From the NCBI GenBank assembly GCA_037962975.1, contig CM075674.1:35788501-35852500 (forward strand): a DNA stretch of 64,000 nt, written 5' to 3'. Positions 59,201 through 64,000 of this stretch are shown here, piece after piece. Within the stretch, counting starts at the first letter, position 1, and each line of letters opens with the position of its first letter. Both the position numbers and the translations under genes were made by a program. Origin of the DNA: Clitoria ternatea (taxonomy: Eukaryota; Streptophyta; Magnoliopsida; Fabales; Fabaceae). The notes below the pieces were generated by a model, which worked only from the letters and a program-made list of their open reading frames with translations, had not been told where the DNA came from and did no database searches.

Positions 59201-60116
59201 GCATACTTGAGCTTGCATGTTGATCACTTCTATAAATTTCTTTAGAATGTTTAATAATGCAAATGTAGTCTCTGTTGCGTGTCTCATGGACTCATTCTCA
59301 CGTGGATCCCAAGTGTCTAGATCACTAAGAAGTCGTTGCTGTGTAATCTATAATTTGCTTTGCGTGTCTCTCTTTGTTTAGTTTTCTTGCTACTTGTAAC
59401 TGTCTAACGACTTCTTGGTTTGTCATGCAGAGTAACACACATCACGCGTGGTCTCTGATCGTCTCTCTTTAGCTCCGTATTTATCGCCCACTTTTTTCCC
59501 TAGGTAATCCCTAACACTGACTTTCTCGATATATGTATGCATGTCAATTGTTGTTTGTTAGTAGAGAGCAAAGCTCATTAGGAACTGGTTTTGATATGTT
59601 TGTAATGTGTGCTGATAACATGATTTTTTATGCATGTGTAATGTTGTTTGTTAGTGGAGAGCAGAGCTCATTAGGCATTGGTTTTGTGTGCTGATAACAT
59701 GATTTATGATGCATGTGTAATGTTGTTTGTTAGTAGAGAGTACATCTCATTAGGCATTGATTTTATGTATTGATAACATGATTTGGTGTTCGTAACTCTG
59801 AATATCATATACAATGCGTATGATATGTTTATTTATCTATACTGGGAAGTTTTCTGTATGTAACAGGCCGTTTGTAAATTTGGGAAATGTCTAGTTTACA
59901 GGGGAGACTCTGCCAAAATTTTGGCAGACTCCCTTTCTTAGGGAACTTAAAAAATGAAACTCAACTTTAATAATGTAGGGTTTAGTCGTGTGTGTACCCA
60001 TTAGATTCCCGTTCAAGTTTCAAAACAACCGGTCGATGTACCGTGTTGTGTTGGATCTTGAATTGTCCCGGTTGGACAGTTTGGTATGAATTTGTAACCT
60101 GTAGGGCGTAACCCAT
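56278..60116 (+). other. Long non-coding stretch in CACTA-2
   Basis: No coding-like frame over nearly 4 kb. It could be a 5' intron of the transposase gene. At 59540-59785 three copies of a roughly 85-base unit occur ('gtttgttagtagagagc', 'tgctgataacatgatt'), and a short CT microsatellite lies at about 59115. Confidence 0.5.
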
Positions 60117-60320
60117 CAATGTTGTATGTGGTCTATCTTGAGAAGTTGAATGAATGTTCATTTGAAATTTCGGTTATGGTGTTTCGTATTGTCCCCAGGG
60201 TGCATGTCTGCGTGTGGTGTTTCATACCGTACGTATCTCTGTGTACTCAGGGACCAATGCGAAATGCTGCCGAAATTTTAAATGAACATTCATTCAACTC
60301 AAGATAGACCACATACAATT
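60117..60320. repeat. Inverted repeat (hairpin) upstream of transposase
   Basis: Arms of about 55 bases (60117-60172 and 60264-60320) pair with few mismatches ('tatgtggtctatcttgag' with its inverse) around a loop of about 90 bases. A transcript would fold into a long hairpin 155 bases before the TNP2 ATG. Confidence 0.8.
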
Positions 60321-60474
60321 ATGGGATGGGTTACGGATGGTTGCATATTCATCCCGAATGGGATAGGGCCCCACCAATTTGCAACATCAAAGAGATAGAG
60401 TGATTCACAATCGATAGTTAAATAACAATTTAAACGTGTAACGTAACAGAAATCGTGCTTGTTAGATATTATAA

Positions 60475-62792
60475 ATGGAGGTACCGGCAAATCGGCGATG
60501 GATGTACAACCGACTAGATCGCAATCGGCGAGTGACTAGGGAGTTTATGATGGGGCTATTGGAGTTCATTCCGTTCGCTACGGCAAACACGCCTGGATTT
60601 GAAGTGACTCAGAAGATCCGTTGTCCGTGCTCAAGGTGTAAATGCATGAGTTTTGAATACGCGGATGATGTCATGTGCCACCTAACTGAGAAAGGGTTCA
60701 TGGAAACATACCACTGCTGGTACAACCATGGTGAGCAGTTACCGTGTAGACCATCAAACGTAACCGTGCAACAGTCTTACTACGAGGTTGGAGGAAACAG
60801 GGATACGTACAACAACATAGAACAAATGGTGATGGATCATGTCGGACCCTCCACCGGGCGTATGCTGGAACATAATGACCAAGCAGGTCATGAGGACTCT
60901 GACAATGTAGAGGAGGATCCTAATCCGGAGGTGAAGAGATTTTATGATTTGTTGGCGGCGGCTCAGACTCTATTGTGGGACGGGTGCAACAGTCACACTG
61001 AGTTATCCGCCTCCCTAGCTACTTTAAGCCTAAAGGCAGATTATAATCTTTCTGGAGGTTGTTTTGATAGGATGGTCAATCTGATGGGTTCCACCATGCC
61101 TAGTAATCACAGAATGCCAGCAAACCTGTACCGTGCTAAGAAACAAGTGGCAAACTTAGGGTTGGGTTGTGTGAAGATAGAATGTTATGTTGGTGGATGT
61201 ATGCTGTTCAGAAATGAGTTTGCAGACAAGAGTGTCACAAAATGTCTGCATTGTAATGAGGAACGCTACAAGACCGTTAAAAGGAGAGGGAAGGTAACCC
61301 GGACGGCCAGGAAGAAAATATGGTACTTCCCTATAACACCGCGTCTTCAACGCCTGTATGCCTCATTGTCCACGGCAAAACACATGCGTTGGCATGCTCT
61401 AAACCGAACACAAGAGGGGTTTCTTTGCCATCCTTCCGACGGGAAAGCATGGAAGTGTTTGGATGAGCTATATCCGGACTTTTCCGGCGAGCCGCGCAAT
61501 GTAAGACTTGGCTTATGTATTGATGGGTTTAACCCGTTCGGTCAATACGGAAGAGCTTACTCTTGTTGGCCAGTCATCCTGACCCCATACAATCTGCCGC
61601 CTGATATGTGTATGAAGAGGGAGGTCATGTTTCTATCTATACTGGTTCCAGGACCCAAAAATCCAAAGGCAAACATAGACGTGTTTTTGCAACCGTTGGT
61701 TGAAGAGTTATCACAATTATGGGATGTCGGGGTAATGACATACGATGCGTCTTTGAAGAACAACTTTATGATGCGTGCTGTTTTGATGTGGACTATTAAC
61801 GACTTCCCGGCCTACGGTATGCTTTCTGGATGGTCCACGTCTGGGAAGCTTGCTTGCCCTGTATGCATGGAACATACCGGGGGGGGGGGGAATCACTCCC
61901 TGTTAGTGGCAAGACAAGTTTCTTTGACTGTTATAGAAAGTTTCTACCGTTGGATCACCCGTTTAGGAGGAACAAAACCGCTTTTAAGAAGAACAAGGTT
62001 GTTAATGAACCTCCACCCCGTAGGTTATCTGGTGCACGCGTTTGGCAGAGGGTCGAAGAGTATCCTTACATCTGGGACAAGAGTGTTAAGAAGTTTGCGG
62101 GTTACGGTAAGGAACACCACTGGGTGAAGCAGAGTGTCTTGTGGGATTTGCCATATTGGAAAGACTTATTGTTAAGACACAACATTAATGTCATGCACAC
62201 TGAACGTAACGTTTTCATGAATATTTTTGACACTGTTATGGACATCAAAGGGAGAACAAAGGACAACGAGAAGAGTCGTCTAGACCTTCCGATTTGGTGT
62301 TCCAGGAAGGAGTTGGATTTGAGGGATGCGGGACGTGGAAGAATGTTTAAACCCCATGCAAAATATGCTTTAACTAGACCACAACAGATTGCTGTGTGTA
62401 TTTGGATGAATGGGTTGACCCTGCCTGACGGATTCGCTTCTAACTTGAGTAGATGTGTCGATGTGAAGGAGGGCAGGGTGTTTGGCATGAAAAGTCATGA
62501 TTGCCATGTGTTTATGCAACAACTACTCCCGTACGCGTTTCATGCCTTACCGAAGCCTATTTGGAAACCGTTGGTGGAGTTGAGTCACTTCTTTAAGGAG
62601 TTGACGGCTACTTCGTTGACTGTGGAGAAACTTGTGAAGATGGAAGAAACTATCCCGGTATTGATTTGTAAGTTGGAGCAGATTTTCCCACCAAGTTTTT
62701 TTTGACTCCATGGAGCATTTGCCTATCCATCTACCGTACAAGGCCTTGGTTGGTGGCCCGGTGCAGTATCGTTGGATGTATCCACTCGAAAG
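60475..62792 (+). CDS. TNP2-type CACTA transposase, two frameshifts
   Basis: Transposase of the En/Spm (CACTA) class, which cuts at element ends. Start chosen at the ATG at 60475, which gives the full transposase-associated domain (residues 1-90: 'RRWMYNRLDRNRRVTREFM', 'RCPCSRCKCMSF', 'GFMETYHCWYNHGE'). A zinc-type 'KCLHCNEERY' is near residue 257. The TNP2 core starts near residue 342 with 'LCIDGFNPFGQYGRAYSCWP', then 'YNLPPDMCMKREVMFLSILV' and 'DFPAYGMLSGWSTSGKLACP'. The frame breaks inside a run of 12 G at 61879-61890; homology continues in another frame (61892-62705: 'GKTSFFDCYRKFLPLDHPFR', 'NVMHTERNVFMNIFDTVMDI'). A second break is a run of 8 T at 62696-62703, after which 'DSMEHLPIHLPYKALVGGPV' completes a DUF4218-like region. 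A splice donor follows at 62793. The breaks may be decay or base-calling errors in homopolymers. Confidence 0.88.
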
Positions 62793-62885
62793 GTGAATGC
62801 TTGGTGCACTCTTTAATTTCCTTGCAAATCGTGCTTATAATGCCTATCCATCTAACTTAACACCATCTTGTTAATGATGTTGAAG

Positions 62886-64000
62886 ATTCTTACGCCCTTT
62901 AAAAGATAAAGTGTCGAACAAAGCCTGCATTGAAGCATCAATTTGTGAGGCATACTTAGTCGAAGAAATGACAACCTTTGCTTCTTTCTATTTTCCGACG
63001 GAGATAGAAACTAGAATGAGTAGAATTCCCCGCAATCTTGGGGTAGCCAGCCGCACAGGGTTTGATGAACAAACATCGATTTTTAACTATCCTGGTCACC
63101 CGGGGGGCAGGCTCACAAAATGTTACATTGATGAGAAAGATCGAAAGGCGGCTTACTTGTACATTCTTCTCAATTGCCCAGAAGTGGAACCCTTTATTGA
63201 GTAAGTCATAGAAGTTATATTATACATTCTTAACGTAGCTTTTATAGTATCTAAATTTGTTTCCGTTGAATAGCTTATACACAGATATGCTAAAACTTGA
63301 GCAAAATGATTTAACTGATGACCAAATTCATAGTGAGGTGTCATCCAAGTTCGTTGGTTGGTTCGCGCAACACGTAAGACCCGTATACCAAGTGTTTTTA
63401 AGCCTATTTGCTTCTAACTCCCGTTATCTAACAATGACCTACTTTTTATGTTGTACATAGATACAAGACCCTAACAACCATATTGAAGATTCTTTACTCC
63501 AAGCCCTCTCTTGGGGGCCGGTGAAAACTGTTAAAAAATGGCCTATTTACTACGTAAATGGCTACAAGTTTAATATTCTTCAATGGAGTGAAGGGATGCG
63601 CACCCATAACTACGGGGTTTGTGTTAAAGGCACCGCCGGACAGTTGGAAGAAGACTTTTATGGAGTGCTGACGGAGATTGTTGAAGTTTCGTTCTCTGGA
63701 CGACTAAGAAGAGATATTGTTCTATTCAAATGTGATTGGTTCGACAACACAATCGGTGTTGGAACAAAGGTTGACAACAACTACGGCTTAGTTGAGGTCA
63801 AGAAGAATGGTAGATATAAAGGGTTTGATCCCTTCATTTTTGCCCAACAAGCTGAGCAGGTTTATTACACTGACTTCCCGAGAGGACATCGGGACTGGTA
63901 TGCAGTAATCAAGGCCAAGGCCCGAAGTCAGATCACTGACAATGTCTCCGAGCAGGTCGACGACGCTTATCAGCTTGCACCACACGAGCTCAACGATGCC
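62886..64000 (+). CDS. CACTA-2 transposase 3' exons (DUF4218 end, DUF4216)
   Basis: Continues the gene after a 93-base intron (62793-62885, GT/AG, which splits the Arg codon of 'LER'). Exons are 62886-63200, 63274-63373 and 63461-past the edge; phases agree at each join. Exon one has 'VSNKACIEASICEAYLVEEM' (end of DUF4218). The last exon contains 'VLFKCDWFDNTIGVG' and 'GFDPFIFAQQAEQVYYTDFP', the DUF4216 signature. No stop is seen before 64000, so the gene is cut by the window edge. The role of these two domains in transposition is not known to me. Confidence 0.82.

Larger units (their letters stand above)
55280..64000 (+). mobile_element. CACTA transposon CACTA-2, 5' part
   Basis: Starts cactaaaaaaaccc, preceded by 'cac' as a possible 3-bp duplication. 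Subterminal TAGCGACGG repeats (55315-55970), a C/T-rich leader (55980-56277), a long non-coding stretch and a TNP2-type transposase gene follow in order. The right end is beyond the window. The domain order TAD, TNP2, DUF4218, DUF4216 is that of plant CACTA transposases. Confidence 0.82.

Noticed and set aside
62102..62488. 128-residue minus-strand gene
   Set aside because: Shadow of the transposase coding strand; no domain, while the plus strand matches TNP2 and DUF4218.

Overview
This window looks like a transposon-rich stretch of nuclear DNA from a flowering plant. The base composition is AT-rich, the genes carry introns, and the element families are typical of plants: chromovirus-like Ty3/gypsy elements, Ty1/copia remnants, CACTA elements, a Mutator-like foldback element and a small MITE. 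Repeated copies of a 'gtaatcgattac' palindrome near 54.2 kb resemble motifs I associate with legume LTRs, so a legume is my weak guess. There is no rRNA gene, functional tRNA gene, CRISPR array or bacterial-type operon.

Layout. (1) 1-1.3 kb: a decayed gypsy pol relic. (2) 2,887-17,331: gypsy element G1 (plus strand, 5-bp duplication ACAAG). It is split inside its reverse transcriptase by a second LTR element, G2 (6,332-13,972, minus strand, duplication GATAA). G2 has no recognisable pol; its short internal region instead carries a broken pararetrovirus (Caulimoviridae-like) coat-protein sequence in antisense. (3) 17.3-21.9 kb: non-coding DNA and relics of copia, gypsy and a GDSL gene 3' end. 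(4) 21.9-29.8 kb: a GDSL esterase/lipase gene copy (A, frameshifted) lying between inverted copies of a roughly 1-kb repeat. (5) 31,170-46,352: CACTA element CACTA-1 (duplication ACC) carrying a decayed transposase-associated-domain/Ulp1-protease gene, and interrupted by a young gypsy chromovirus, G3 (34,697-45,604, minus strand, duplication AAGCA). (6) 46.7-48.1 kb: a CACTA-like repeat-rich fragment. (7) 48.1-53.9 kb: a second GDSL unit in inverse orientation, with an apparently intact four-exon gene (B, 349 aa), a MITE downstream and a 953-bp Mutator-like foldback element upstream, again between inverted copies of the same roughly 1-kb repeat. (8) 53.9-55.3 kb: a probable LTR fragment. (9) 55,280 to the window end: a large CACTA element (CACTA-2) with a TNP2-type transposase gene running off the edge.

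The only gene that looks like an intact host-type protein gene is GDSL-B (minus strand, 48,917-51,182), probably a secreted esterase of the At5g03610-like group. Everything else recognisable is transposon-derived, mostly broken by stop codons that look like C-to-T or G-to-A changes. Termini and target-site duplications were read by eye; exon models rest on reading frames, GT/AG sites and comparison between copies.
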